Assembly: GCA_030426665.1 (NCBI GenBank) | Contig: JAUHYD010000006.1 | Location: forward strand, 179,988 to 243,987 | Direction: 5' to 3' | DNA: 64,000 nucleotides | DNA from: Bacteroidia bacterium | GTDB taxonomy: Bacteria; Bacteroidota; Bacteroidia; Chitinophagales; Chitinophagaceae | Shown: positions 43,248-51,756 of the stretch, one piece after another | Layout: every line of letters begins with the position of its first letter | Numbering within the stretch: position 1 is the stretch's first letter | Notes under the pieces: generated by a model | What the model was told of the DNA's origin: nothing | The model's database searches: none | What the model saw: only the letters and a program-made list of their open reading frames with translations | Translations under genes and position numbers: made by a program

Positions 43248-43575
43248 TATGTTACAGCGACACGCCTCTACCAAAATACAAGTGTAACAAATAACATGGT
43301 AACTCCCCTCCTAAATAACACGGTAACTCCCCTCCTTGTTTTTCGGAGGGGATGCGTTAAAAAAGCGAAGCGTTTTTTAACGCCGGGGTGGTGAATACCT
43401 TCGCACACCTCCAAGGTGTATCACACTTGTGTTACAGCCTCTACCCCAAAAAAACAAGAGCAACAAATAACATGGTAACTCCCCTCCTTTTTTTTAGGAG
43501 GGGATGCGTTAAAAAAGCGAAGCAATTTTTAACGCTGGGGTGGTGAATACCTTCGCACACCTCCAAGGTATGTTA
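43224..43575. repeat. Tandem extragenic double-hairpin repeat (two units and a partial third)
   Basis: Units begin with CACACCTCC at 43224, 43404 and 43556 (periods 180 and 152). Each full unit carries two hairpins: CCCCTCC...GGAGGGG (43327-43352; 43480-43504) and GCGTTAAAAAAGCGAAGC with its complement (43354-43383; 43506-43535). No coding potential. Confidence 0.85.
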
Positions 43576-43587
43576 TGCTCGCATTAT

Positions 43588-43890
43588 CTATAACGGCAAT
43601 TCTGCACTATAGATACCCGCCGGCTCTTGCGTAAGAAATAGGGTTAGCTCCTGTTTAGAGTTAAAGCCGTTTATCTTTTGTTTGAATAATCGTTGCACGT
43701 CAGGGCTTTCTATTTCGTGCCTGCGTTGCTTGCTTATTTCTAAGTATTCTTTCTCTGAGTCTATTCCGAGGAATCTGCGCCCAAGAAGATTGGCAGCAAT
43801 CCCTGTAGTGCTGCTTCCTGCAAACGGGTCTATTATCTCCGTCCCGACCCGGTCTCTCGTAGAGGACTCGGTGGTAATTTGAGGGATACA
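43588..43890 (-). pseudogene. Remnant of a DNA methyltransferase (C-terminal end)
   Basis: The frame reads IIDPFAGSSTTGIAANLLGRRFLGIDSEKEYLEISKQRRHEI, the C-terminal motif of N6-adenine/N4-cytosine methyltransferases (AdoMet-binding DPFxGSGTT and the following GID). GSST replaces the usual GSGT. The catalytic (D/N/S)PPY part is absent: the frame runs into the neighbouring lipoprotein gene at its other end. Upstream residues (CIPQITTESSTRDRVG) look disordered. A broken fragment next to extragenic repeats, probably left by loss of a restriction or mobile locus. Confidence 0.65.
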
Positions 43891-43930
43891 TCCATTTTTC
43901 AGCAAGCACCTGTAGTGCCCTTGTCCTCCT

Positions 43931-44401
43931 CTACTTATAAATAACGATATTGCTGGCATTCTTAATGCTGTCGTCCACATTGCAGTTTGCCAGAGAAGAT
44001 ACTTTCATACCCCTACCAGGTCGGCAGCCACCACATCGGTAGGTATTATATGTGTAGTTATAGATGCGGACGGTGCGGTTTATAGCCGGGATGTACAACT
44101 TCCAATCGTGAAGGTCGCTTAAGTTAAGGCCTTGTATCACTACAGTTGACCTTGTGAAGTAGCCGTGCCGTAGTATGTATGTGCTGTCTCCCCCAATGGT
44201 GGTATCTCGCTGTGTCTCCTTGGTGGTATCGGTAAACGAGGAGTTAGCCGCAAACCCGGTAGTGTAGACGGTGTCTATCTCATCAAGGGTAAACCCACGA
44301 AACTCTATCGGTATCGAATGATTGTCATTGCAGTCGGTCTTGCTGCAACAAGAAGTGAGAATGTAAGAAGCTATACAGACAAACAGGAGGTGCTTTTTCA
44401 T
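43931..44401 (-). CDS. Small cysteine-rich lipoprotein, unknown function
   Basis: A 156-residue protein with a lipoprotein signal ending ILTSC (Cys18), followed by CSKTDC. The mature part is beta-rich (GFTLDEIDTVYTT, LHDWKLYIP) with a YRCGGCRPG cysteine pair near 124. No family recognised. Its 3' end adjoins the methyltransferase remnant. Confidence 0.7.
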   Translation of the reverse strand: MKKHLLFVCIASYILTSCCSKTDCNDNHSIPIEFRGFTLDEIDTVYTTGFAANSSFTDTTKETQRDTTIGGDSTYILRHGYFTRSTVVIQGLNLSDLHDWKLYIPAINRTVRIYNYTYNTYRCGGCRPGRGMKVSSLANCNVDDSIKNASNIVIYK

Positions 44402-44903
44402 GTTAGTTATGGTGTTTTATTGTTAACGGAAAAGCAGGGTTTTTCGTATGTGATTGCAAAGACGCCTCATGCTTATGTGCCTTTGTGGCATTCGCCGGAT
44501 ATCGAAAAAATTGTGGATATTCATTGATAGCTCGGCATGAAATTTGAGGGTAGTAAGAGAGCGGAGTTGACGTTGATTTCTGATTGTGCAACTTCACGGT
44601 TCTTCGCAATTGAAAATTGCCCGTTTGCCGGCAAAGAATGGGCAAAAAGTGCGCAATTTTACGCGCTTATAATGTCGCAAATAGTTGATTGTCAATACTA
44701 ATAGGTGCAAAAAGAAAATTATTGCGCAACACCAATAAAGAGAGATTGTTTAAGTGTGACATGTGGCAGTAGCTTGGTAAAATTTGGGCTGTTTTTGCAT
44801 CGTTATGTATGTCGAAATAGCCAGATCGAGAAGCTAATTAGCCCCGCAGTAATCAACATTAATGGCTTACTGTAAAGCAGTTCAGGCAGCCTGGCCTGTC
44901 ACA

Positions 44904-45143
44904 GTGAGTGAGCAATTTGCTGCGCGTAAACTCTTTAAAAATGACATTTTGTGCTTTTGCAGCAGCACGCTCCTCTTTAGGGGTGGGGGTAATTTCGATT
45001 TCTGTAAAGAACCTCTCGTCATTGGCTGAACAAAATTTGCTGTGCACAATCACTTTAAAAATGACATCATGGGATGTTTCAGCAGCACGCGCCCCTTTCA
45101 GGGGTGGGGTAGGTTCAGAATCAGTAAAGGACACTTGGCATTG
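44904..45143. repeat. Two tandem units of a 120-bp direct repeat
   Basis: TTTGCTG at 44916 and 45036, TTTAAAAATGACAT in both, GCAGCACGC followed by CTCCTCTTTAGGGGTGGGG or CCCCTTTCAGGGGTGGGG. The period is 120 bases and the units are about 70% alike by eye. Each includes a CCCCT/AGGGG hairpin. Confidence 0.8.
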
Positions 45144-45224
45144 GCAAGTAGGAGGAATCTAAAGCATATTTCGGTGGCGATTTAACTAAAAAGTTCAATA
45201 ATGTATTGCGACGGAATTTTGATT

Positions 45225-45232
45225 TACTTTTG
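45225..45232 (+). promoter_or_regulatory. Candidate -7 element overlapping the TolC-like gene start
   Basis: Perfect TACTTTTG ending 4 bases before the ATG at 45237; a TTG lies at 45206-45208 (spacer 16). If real, the mRNA would be nearly leaderless. Confidence 0.35.
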
Positions 45233-45236
45233 TTCC

Positions 45237-46676
45237 ATGCGTGCTTTTTGGTTTTATTTCATAGTATGTTTATTTGTGGGCATACAGGCGAGTGCACAGG
45301 GTCGGGGGGTAGACAATGTTTGGTCGTTGCAGCGGTGCGTGCAATATGCCATCGATCATAATATCACCATCCGGCAAGACTCGCTTACGGCTAAGCTTGC
45401 TCGTCATACATTACGTCAGAGCAGGCTGTCGCAAATTCCGGCAGTAAACGTCAGCGGTAATTTTGGTCGGAGCTTTGGTCGTTCTATCAACCCCATTACC
45501 AACCAGTTCGTAGAATCTACCTATGACTTCTTGGGGCCATCAGGCAACAGTAGTGTATTGTTATTTGGTTGGAATCAGGTGCGCAATACTATTGCCCGAA
45601 ACAGGTATAGCCTCGAGGCTTCCCTCGCAGATCTGGATCAACGAAAAAATGATATCGCACTGAATGTTGCCAACAGTTACCTGACAGCGCTGTTAGCTCA
45701 GGAGCAGATAAACATCAGTCAAAATCAGGTAAATCTGTCAGTCGCTCAGTTGGAGCAGACAAGGGCTTTTGCAGAGGCGGGAAGGTTGCCAGAACTGAAT
45801 GTTGCCCAATTAGAATCTCAGTTGGCTACAGACAGTTCCAATCTGATTAATTCGATTTCCAATTATAACTCAGCAATCCTCGACCTAAAGGCATTACTGA
45901 ACCTCGATTTCTCTGAACCTTTAGCCGTTCAGACGCCGGACATTAAAGCAGACGAACAGTTGAATGTTGCAAAGACTCCACCTGAGGAAGTTTATAGGGC
46001 TGCAAGGGTACATTTCGGGTCTATACGGGGTAGCGAGATGAGGGTTCGCTCTGCCGAAAAAGGGCTTGATGCGGCAAAAGGTAGACGATACCCACAGTTA
46101 AACCTGTCTTATCAGATAGGTACAAACTATGCCAGCAATTATCTGAGTTATCAGCAAACAAGCCAGCTGATTGGGCAAACACCGATTGGGTACACGGCAA
46201 GCGATAGCGATATTGTTTATCAGCCTTTGTTCCGGACGCTGACGCCAACCGTGCCTATGGGTACCCAGTTAAATCGGAACATTCGTCAGTCTGTAATACT
46301 CAATGTCAACTTTCCGATTTTCAATGGATGGCAATCACAATACGCCGTGAAACAGGCAAAGATAAATCTAGCCCAGCAGGAGCTCGCAATGTATAGTGCA
46401 GAGCTCAAGTTAAAGCAGGATGTGTACAAAGCACATAACAGTGCACTGAATGCGATTCAAAAATATAAGGCCGCCAGACGTGCCGAAAGCGCCGCCCAAA
46501 GGGCATTGGACTTTGCAAAAGAACGGTATGACTTGGGTCTGACAAGTACTGTTGATTTGCTCGTTACAAAAAATTCTGAGTTTGCGGCTGCCGCAAATCT
46601 TGTAAGTGCCAAATATGAGCTTATCTTTAAGCTGAAGGTTATTGACTATTATATGGGAAATGAACTAAAGCTATGA
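45237..46676 (+). CDS. TolC-family outer-membrane efflux protein
   Basis: A 479-residue outer-membrane channel subunit. The ATG at 45237 starts a proper signal peptide (MRAFWFYFIVCLFVG, ASAQ end). Two related coiled-coil halves are visible: one around residues 30-230 (WSLQRCVQYAIDHNITI, NVANSYLTALLAQEQI) and one from ~270 to 460 (VRSAEKGLDAAKGRRYPQLNL, VKQAKINLAQQEL, ALDFAKERYDLGLTSTVDLL). No RND pump or adaptor genes are next to it. It overlaps the next gene by 4 bases. Confidence 0.93.
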   Translation: MRAFWFYFIVCLFVGIQASAQGRGVDNVWSLQRCVQYAIDHNITIRQDSLTAKLARHTLRQSRLSQIPAVNVSGNFGRSFGRSINPITNQFVESTYDFLGPSGNSSVLLFGWNQVRNTIARNRYSLEASLADLDQRKNDIALNVANSYLTALLAQEQINISQNQVNLSVAQLEQTRAFAEAGRLPELNVAQLESQLATDSSNLINSISNYNSAILDLKALLNLDFSEPLAVQTPDIKADEQLNVAKTPPEEVYRAARVHFGSIRGSEMRVRSAEKGLDAAKGRRYPQLNLSYQIGTNYASNYLSYQQTSQLIGQTPIGYTASDSDIVYQPLFRTLTPTVPMGTQLNRNIRQSVILNVNFPIFNGWQSQYAVKQAKINLAQQELAMYSAELKLKQDVYKAHNSALNAIQKYKAARRAESAAQRALDFAKERYDLGLTSTVDLLVTKNSEFAAAANLVSAKYELIFKLKVIDYYMGNELKL

Positions 46677-47467
46677 TTAATAGGGACGAACTGAAAGATG
46701 TATTGCTTACAGCCACCCGGGAGGCGGGGAAGATTATAAAAAGTAATTTTAATGGCATATTTAAGATAGACCACAAAGAAGGAATCAATAATCTGGTAAC
46801 CGAGGTAGATAAGCTTGCCGAAGAAACAATTATGGCGATCATTCGGGGGGCTTATCCGGGACACAGTATTATTGGAGAAGAGTCCGGAGAGTTTATTAAG
46901 GAGTCAGAATATCAGTGGATTATAGATCCGATCGACGGTACGGTCAATTTCGCCCACGGTATACCATTGTGCTGTGTAAGTATAGGTCTGCTGTATCAGG
47001 GTAGTGTAACGATGGGTGCCGTATTCAACCCGGTTATGGATGAGCTGTTCTTTGCAGAAAAAGGTAAAGGTGCAACCCTTAATGGTGAGCCTATAAAGGT
47101 GTCGTCAAAGAATAACTTTAAAACCGCTTTTCTGGTAACGGGATTTCCCTATAAGTGGCCGGAGAATACGCTGGAACATCCCATTAAGGTTTTTGAACGG
47201 ATGATTCTGGAAGGGCTTCCCATTCGTCGGTTGGGCTCCGCAGCTATTGACCTTTGTTGGGTCGCATGTGGTAGGTTTGACGGGTTCTGGGAATACAACC
47301 TAAGCGCATGGGACGTTGCTGCCGGTTACCTCATAGTTTTGGAGGCTGGCGGTACAATCACCGACTTTGACGGTAACATCGGTACTGTTTTCGATAAGCA
47401 AACATTAGCAACCAACGGTATTATACATAAGGACATGTTGGGCATCATTCAGAAAAGCGGGGCGTAG
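46673..47467 (+). CDS. Inositol monophosphatase family protein
   Basis: A 264-residue metal-dependent phosphatase. Metal-binding motifs are GEESGE (65-70), DPIDGTVNF (84-92) and WDVAAGYLIVLEAGG (near 214-228). Bacterial members dephosphorylate inositol phosphate or related sugar phosphates, and some (SuhB) influence rRNA transcription. Starts inside the stop codon of the TolC-like gene (ATGA overlap), implying translational coupling. Confidence 0.94.
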   Translation: MINRDELKDVLLTATREAGKIIKSNFNGIFKIDHKEGINNLVTEVDKLAEETIMAIIRGAYPGHSIIGEESGEFIKESEYQWIIDPIDGTVNFAHGIPLCCVSIGLLYQGSVTMGAVFNPVMDELFFAEKGKGATLNGEPIKVSSKNNFKTAFLVTGFPYKWPENTLEHPIKVFERMILEGLPIRRLGSAAIDLCWVACGRFDGFWEYNLSAWDVAAGYLIVLEAGGTITDFDGNIGTVFDKQTLATNGIIHKDMLGIIQKSGA

Positions 47468-47486
47468 TTCTGAGTATTAGTACTCA

Positions 47487-47517
47487 TTGCACAGTTCCTT
47501 ATGTAATTGTACTTTTA
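47487..47517 (+). promoter_or_regulatory. Candidate promoter of the GT87-like gene
   Basis: TTG (47487-47489), a 20-base spacer, TACTTTTA (47510-47517), 17 bases before the ATG at 47535. Confidence 0.45.
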
Positions 47518-47534
47518 CGGCTTATAAAAAGCTC

Positions 47535-48791
47535 ATGCGGGAAAAAATATCAGACTTACTGCTTCAACCGCGGACACTCCTTATCGTTTATATTGCTGCT
47601 GCTGTTGTAGCTGCTGCTCAGATGATTTTGCTGGGTACGCATCCATTTATTATGCCGAAGCCGGGTACCTACCCCAACGACATAATGAATACCCCGGAAT
47701 ACATGAATCTGTTTGTAGGGCATCAGATGACAGAGTACAATAATTACCTTATTTTCAAGTATTCCTATTATCACTTGTTGGATGGCTCAAACCTTTACGG
47801 TATCTATCCAGAGCGCCATTGGGACTTTTATAAGTATAGCCCCACATTCGCACTGCTTATGGGGTCTATGGCTTACTTGCCGGACTATTTAGGTATGGCG
47901 ATATTTGACGTTCTTAATGCCATTGCTGTTTACTTTGCAATTCGCATGTTGCCATTCAAAGACAAGACGCAAATGCTCCTGCTATGGTTTGTAGCGATGG
48001 AGCTACTTACCTGCCTGCAGAATACGCAGAGCAATGGTATGATGTGTGGTTTAATGATTGCAGCTTATGGGTCTATGCAAAAGGGAAAGCCGATGTGGGC
48101 AACGCTTTGGCTTGTAGTTGCAACTTATATTAAGGTATATGGGGCAATCGGGTTTTGTCTGTTCTTGTTTTACCCCGATAAGCTCAAGTTTATTTTATAC
48201 TCGATATTGTGGATGGTGCTTTTTGCCATAATGCCACTTATTGTGACTCCTATGCAGACGCTTATCTGGCAATATCATAATTGGGCAGACCTGATGATTG
48301 CAGATGCTGCCGCCGCCACTGGGATGTCAGTAGCGGGTTGGCTCAATACATGGTTCGGGCTTAGCGATGTGAAGTCGATCGTCTCAATTACGGGGATATT
48401 GCTATTCTTGTTGCAGTTTATTCGGTTTGATTTGTACAAGAACGAAGTCTATAAGATGTTGATGGTTGCTTCCATGCTTATTTGGGTGGTTATCTTCAAT
48501 CACAAAGCTGAGTCACCCACATTTATCATTGCGTTGGCGGGAGTTGGTATTTGGTACTACGCAATGCCGAAAACCACATGGCGATTAGCGGTGTTTATAG
48601 GGGTGTTCGTATTCACGAGTTTAAGTACGACCGACATATTCCCGCCGGTTGTTCGTAACAACTTTATCTACCCCTATACAATTAAAGCTGTGCCGTGCAT
48701 TATTGCATGGTGTGTAGTGTTTGTAGAAATACTGCTATTGCCCCGTAGCAGACAGACAATCAGGAGCGCACAGGAGATGACTGTTGCTTGA
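47535..48791 (+). CDS. GT87-like (DUF2029) polytopic membrane glycosyltransferase candidate
   Basis: A 418-residue integral membrane protein with about 10 membrane segments; the ATG at 47535 places a charged N-terminus before the first segment. A periplasmic loop after the first helix holds MNTPEYMNLFVGHQMTE-type residues and DGSNLYGIYPERHWDFYKYSPTFAL, matching the GT87/DUF2029 pattern of an early acidic-aromatic loop followed by YxPxF. Such enzymes move mannose-type sugars from lipid donors. Substrate unknown. Confidence 0.78.
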   Translation: MREKISDLLLQPRTLLIVYIAAAVVAAAQMILLGTHPFIMPKPGTYPNDIMNTPEYMNLFVGHQMTEYNNYLIFKYSYYHLLDGSNLYGIYPERHWDFYKYSPTFALLMGSMAYLPDYLGMAIFDVLNAIAVYFAIRMLPFKDKTQMLLLWFVAMELLTCLQNTQSNGMMCGLMIAAYGSMQKGKPMWATLWLVVATYIKVYGAIGFCLFLFYPDKLKFILYSILWMVLFAIMPLIVTPMQTLIWQYHNWADLMIADAAAATGMSVAGWLNTWFGLSDVKSIVSITGILLFLLQFIRFDLYKNEVYKMLMVASMLIWVVIFNHKAESPTFIIALAGVGIWYYAMPKTTWRLAVFIGVFVFTSLSTTDIFPPVVRNNFIYPYTIKAVPCIIAWCVVFVEILLLPRSRQTIRSAQEMTVA

Positions 48792-48882
48792 GGTGCGCAA
48801 TAGCCTAACCACGCAAATCCTGTTTAGGAATCTTGTTTAGCCTGATAAGTACTAATCTGCGTAGCTAATCAAAGCGTTCAGT

Positions 48883-50421
48883 TTACTCCCACTCAATAGT
48901 GGCAGGTGGTTTGCTGCTGATGTCGTAAACCACACGGTTAATGCCTTTAACCTTGTTGATAATATCGTTGGATATTTTCGCCAGTAGTTCGTACGGAAGG
49001 TGTGCCCAGTCTGCAGTCATTCCGTCTACACTTGTAACTGCACGCAGGGCGCAGGTGAATTCATAAGTACGTTCATCGCCCATTACACCTACGCTTTGCA
49101 CCGGAAGGAGTATTGCTCCTGCCTGCCATACTTCGCGGTACATGCCGCTATCACGCAGGTGTTGGATGTATATAGCGTCGGCTTCCTGCAGCATGGTTAC
49201 TTTCTCTGCCGATACTGCTCCCAGTATCCTGATGCCTAATCCTGGTCCCGGGAATGGGTGTCTCCCGATAAATACGTCATCTATTCCAAGCTCATGTCCT
49301 ACTTTCCTTACTTCATCTTTGAAAAGCGCTCGTAAAGGCTCTATAAGTGAAAGGTGCATGATTTCCGGCAATCCGCCTACGTTGTGGTGCGACTTAATTG
49401 TTGCTGATGGGCCATGCACCGACATAGATTCGATAACGTCCGGGTAAATGGTTCCCTGCCCCAGGAAGCTCACGTCTGTCAGTTGTTGTGACTCCTCGTA
49501 GAATACATCAATGAAGAGCTTGCCGATAATTTTTCGTTTTGTTTCGGGGTCACTAACGCCGTCAAGTTCTTTATAAAACCGCTCTTTGGCATCTATTCCC
49601 TTCGTGTTTAGTCCGAGGTGTTTGTAGCCCTCAAGTACTTGCTCAAACTCACCTTTGCGCAATAGTCCATTGTCTACAAATATGCAATATAAATTGTCGC
49701 CAATTGCCCTATGGATAAGCGTTGCTGCTACTGTAGAGTCTACACCTCCGCTTAGCGCCATTACAACCTTTTTGTCACCGGCCTCTTCCTTGATGCGTTC
49801 AACAGTTTCATGTATGAATGCTGCAGGCGTCCAGTCTTGTGTGGTGCCACAAATGTCAACCACAAAGTTCTTCAGCAGTTGGCTGCCGTCGGTAGTGTGG
49901 GTCACTTCCGGGTGAAATTGAATTGCGTAAACCGGATTAGGTGCATAACTGTCGCTGGCTTTGTAGGCCGCCACAGGTATGCTTTCGCTACGTGCTATTA
50001 CTTTAAAGCCTTCCGGTAAGTTTTTTATGGTGTCACTATGGCTCATCCACACTTGCGACCCGCTGCTGATAGTGGCAAACAAAGGGTCGTCTGCTACATT
50101 TTGCAAGTGTGCCCGTCCGTATTCTCTATGCGAAGATTTTCCTACTTCTCCACCTGATTGTTTTGCAAGCAACTGTGCACCATAACAAACCGCTAATAAT
50201 GGAAGTCTGGCCGCCATTTCTGCAATGTCCGGCATTGGTGCCTTCGGGTCATTAACAGAGAACGGACTACCTGAGAGGATGATCCCCTTTATGGTGTCGT
50301 CATAAACTATCGGCGTAGTGCATGGCTGTATTTCGCAGTACACATTCAACTCCCGCACTCTGCGGGCAATCAGTTGCGTAAACTGTGAACCGAAATCAAG
50401 TATTAAAATCTTATCGTTCAT
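48883..50421 (-). CDS. guaA: GMP synthase (glutamine-hydrolysing)
   Basis: Converts XMP to GMP. The class I glutaminase half shows [26 protein letters not shown] and the nucleophile Cys79 in LLAVCYGAQ, with the catalytic His in [10 protein letters not shown]. The ATP-pyrophosphatase half has [10 protein letters not shown] (~226-235), and the dimerisation domain ends KPPATIEWE as in the family. 512 residues. Confidence 0.97.
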   Translation of the reverse strand: MNDKILILDFGSQFTQLIARRVRELNVYCEIQPCTTPIVYDDTIKGIILSGSPFSVNDPKAPMPDIAEMAARLPLLAVCYGAQLLAKQSGGEVGKSSHREYGRAHLQNVADDPLFATISSGSQVWMSHSDTIKNLPEGFKVIARSESIPVAAYKASDSYAPNPVYAIQFHPEVTHTTDGSQLLKNFVVDICGTTQDWTPAAFIHETVERIKEEAGDKKVVMALSGGVDSTVAATLIHRAIGDNLYCIFVDNGLLRKGEFEQVLEGYKHLGLNTKGIDAKERFYKELDGVSDPETKRKIIGKLFIDVFYEESQQLTDVSFLGQGTIYPDVIESMSVHGPSATIKSHHNVGGLPEIMHLSLIEPLRALFKDEVRKVGHELGIDDVFIGRHPFPGPGLGIRILGAVSAEKVTMLQEADAIYIQHLRDSGMYREVWQAGAILLPVQSVGVMGDERTYEFTCALRAVTSVDGMTADWAHLPYELLAKISNDIINKVKGINRVVYDISSKPPATIEWE

Positions 50422-50493
50422 TTAAGAATATTAATTAGACGGACTTTCTTGCAGGAAGTGAGACAAAGTTGTGAATAGATATTGCTTCTATTG

Positions 50494-50814
50494 TTATGCT
50501 TGTGCCGGTGGTCCGCCAAAGTTGAAAGGCATAGCAGGTGTTTCCTGATCTTTGATGTTGCCGTGTTGCGCTTCAAAACGCTTTACATTGTCAATAAGTG
50601 CTCGCATAAGACGCTTTGCATGTTGTGGTGTCATTACAATGCGAGACTTAACCTTTGCTTTAGGTACATTAGGCATGACATTTACAAAATCTATCACGAA
50701 TTCGGCGAAAGAATGTGTAATAATTGCAAGATTAGCATATTCTCCGTCTGCCATTTCTTCTGTTAATTCAATGTTCAATTGTTGCTCTGGTGCTGGGATT
50801 TCCTGATCCGCCAT
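50494..50814 (-). CDS. DUF3467 family protein
   Basis: A 106-residue cytosolic protein. Recognisable DUF3467 pattern: INIELTEEMADGEYANLA-type start, FVIDFVNVMPNVPKAKVKSRIVMTP and HAKRLMRALIDNVKRFE. Function unknown. 68 bases upstream of guaA on the same strand. Confidence 0.9.
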   Translation of the reverse strand: MADQEIPAPEQQLNIELTEEMADGEYANLAIITHSFAEFVIDFVNVMPNVPKAKVKSRIVMTPQHAKRLMRALIDNVKRFEAQHGNIKDQETPAMPFNFGGPPAQA

Positions 50815-50981
50815 AATATCGTATTTTTTTGTGTTTCTGAATTAGAATTTAGAGTGCAAAATTAGGCTTTTTTGCCCGAAAAGTATTGGCAATTAATGTG
50901 ACAACAATGCACTTTTCACAAATTGTTTTGTTGTTCTACGAATGTCCGAATTTCTATATGGAAAGAAGCGGGCTACACACT

Positions 50982-51608
50982 TTAGTGATGTCTCCCGTGA
51001 TTGCGGTACATGCGTTTTATGTAGTACTTATACTCGTACTTACGACGATTTCTGAATTTCCATGGTCTTGGTCCACGCGAATATTTCATACAGTCACAGC
51101 CGTCAATACTATGATAATCTTTTTCTTCCTGGCTGTAGTTGCTCTCCCTGTCTGCAATTTCGCTTGCGTCATTTCTGTCCGATACCGGCGGCATCATAGC
51201 AGCTTGGTTGGCATTTGTCGTTTCTTTCTGTGCCGGGCTTGTTATCTCTTCAACTATAACTTCCTTTTTGATTTTAGTTTGTTCAATTGTTCTTTTTTGC
51301 CCGGTTTTCTTCGCAGGGACATGCTTTTTTGCGGGCACCCGACGATGCATTTTTTGTTTAACCTTTGGCGCGGCTGCTTTTCGGGCTGGTGGCGCCTTTT
51401 TGATTTTCGTTTGCTTGGGTGCTGTCGCTTCTTTTTTTTGCGGCGCTTGTACAGGTCTTGGTGTGGGTTTGGGCATCGGCTTTGGTGTCGTTTTATGTCT
51501 TGGTGCATCTCGTCTTACCGACGGAATGTTATTATTAAGAATCTGCGAAAATGCAGTTCCACTAACAAATAAGCATGCGAATATGGCAGAAACTATAAAT
51601 CTCAACAT
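50982..51608 (-). CDS. Exported lysine/proline-rich basic protein
   Basis: A 208-residue protein with a signal peptide (1-21, AFSQ). Residues ~35-110 are a low-complexity basic stretch of Lys, Pro, Arg and Ala (KPMPKPTPRPVQAP, KKAPPARKAAAP, VPAKKHVPAKK); ~115-165 are acidic; the C-terminus is aromatic and basic (RRKYEYKYYIKRMYRNHG). No known domain. A plus-strand frame over the same bases is hydrophobic and looks like a shadow. Confidence 0.65.
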   Translation of the reverse strand: MLRFIVSAIFACLFVSGTAFSQILNNNIPSVRRDAPRHKTTPKPMPKPTPRPVQAPQKKEATAPKQTKIKKAPPARKAAAPKVKQKMHRRVPAKKHVPAKKTGQKRTIEQTKIKKEVIVEEITSPAQKETTNANQAAMMPPVSDRNDASEIADRESNYSQEEKDYHSIDGCDCMKYSRGPRPWKFRNRRKYEYKYYIKRMYRNHGRHH

Positions 51609-51756
51609 ATAACTGATTTTAGTGCGCTAAGGTAAATAAATTCCCTGAGAGCCAATGGTCCCCTATTTTCAAACTAGATTTGTTCCTTCAGATATTTCTG
51701 TATGTGTTATTGATTGCTTTCATTTTTGTCTATTTTCAGCAAAATGTTTTTTGGAT

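Larger units (their letters stand above)
44402..45236. other. Long intergenic region with 120-bp tandem repeat
   Basis: About 835 bases between divergent lipoprotein and TolC-like genes. The left half is AT-rich without recognisable features; the right half contains the tandem repeat listed separately and the TolC promoter-like element. No gene is supported. Confidence 0.6.

Noticed and set aside
43224..43575. Possible CRISPR array
   Set aside because: Units are 150-180 bases with internal hairpins; there are no short identical repeats with unique spacers and no cas genes.
44859..45134. 91-residue minus-strand frame covering the 120-bp tandem repeat
   Set aside because: Kept only as a repeat observation; no start context or homologue that supports a protein.
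50886..51572. 228-residue plus-strand frame opposite the Lys/Pro-rich exported protein
   Set aside because: Cys/Phe-rich shadow of low-complexity codons; the minus strand has a proper signal peptide and ends consistently.
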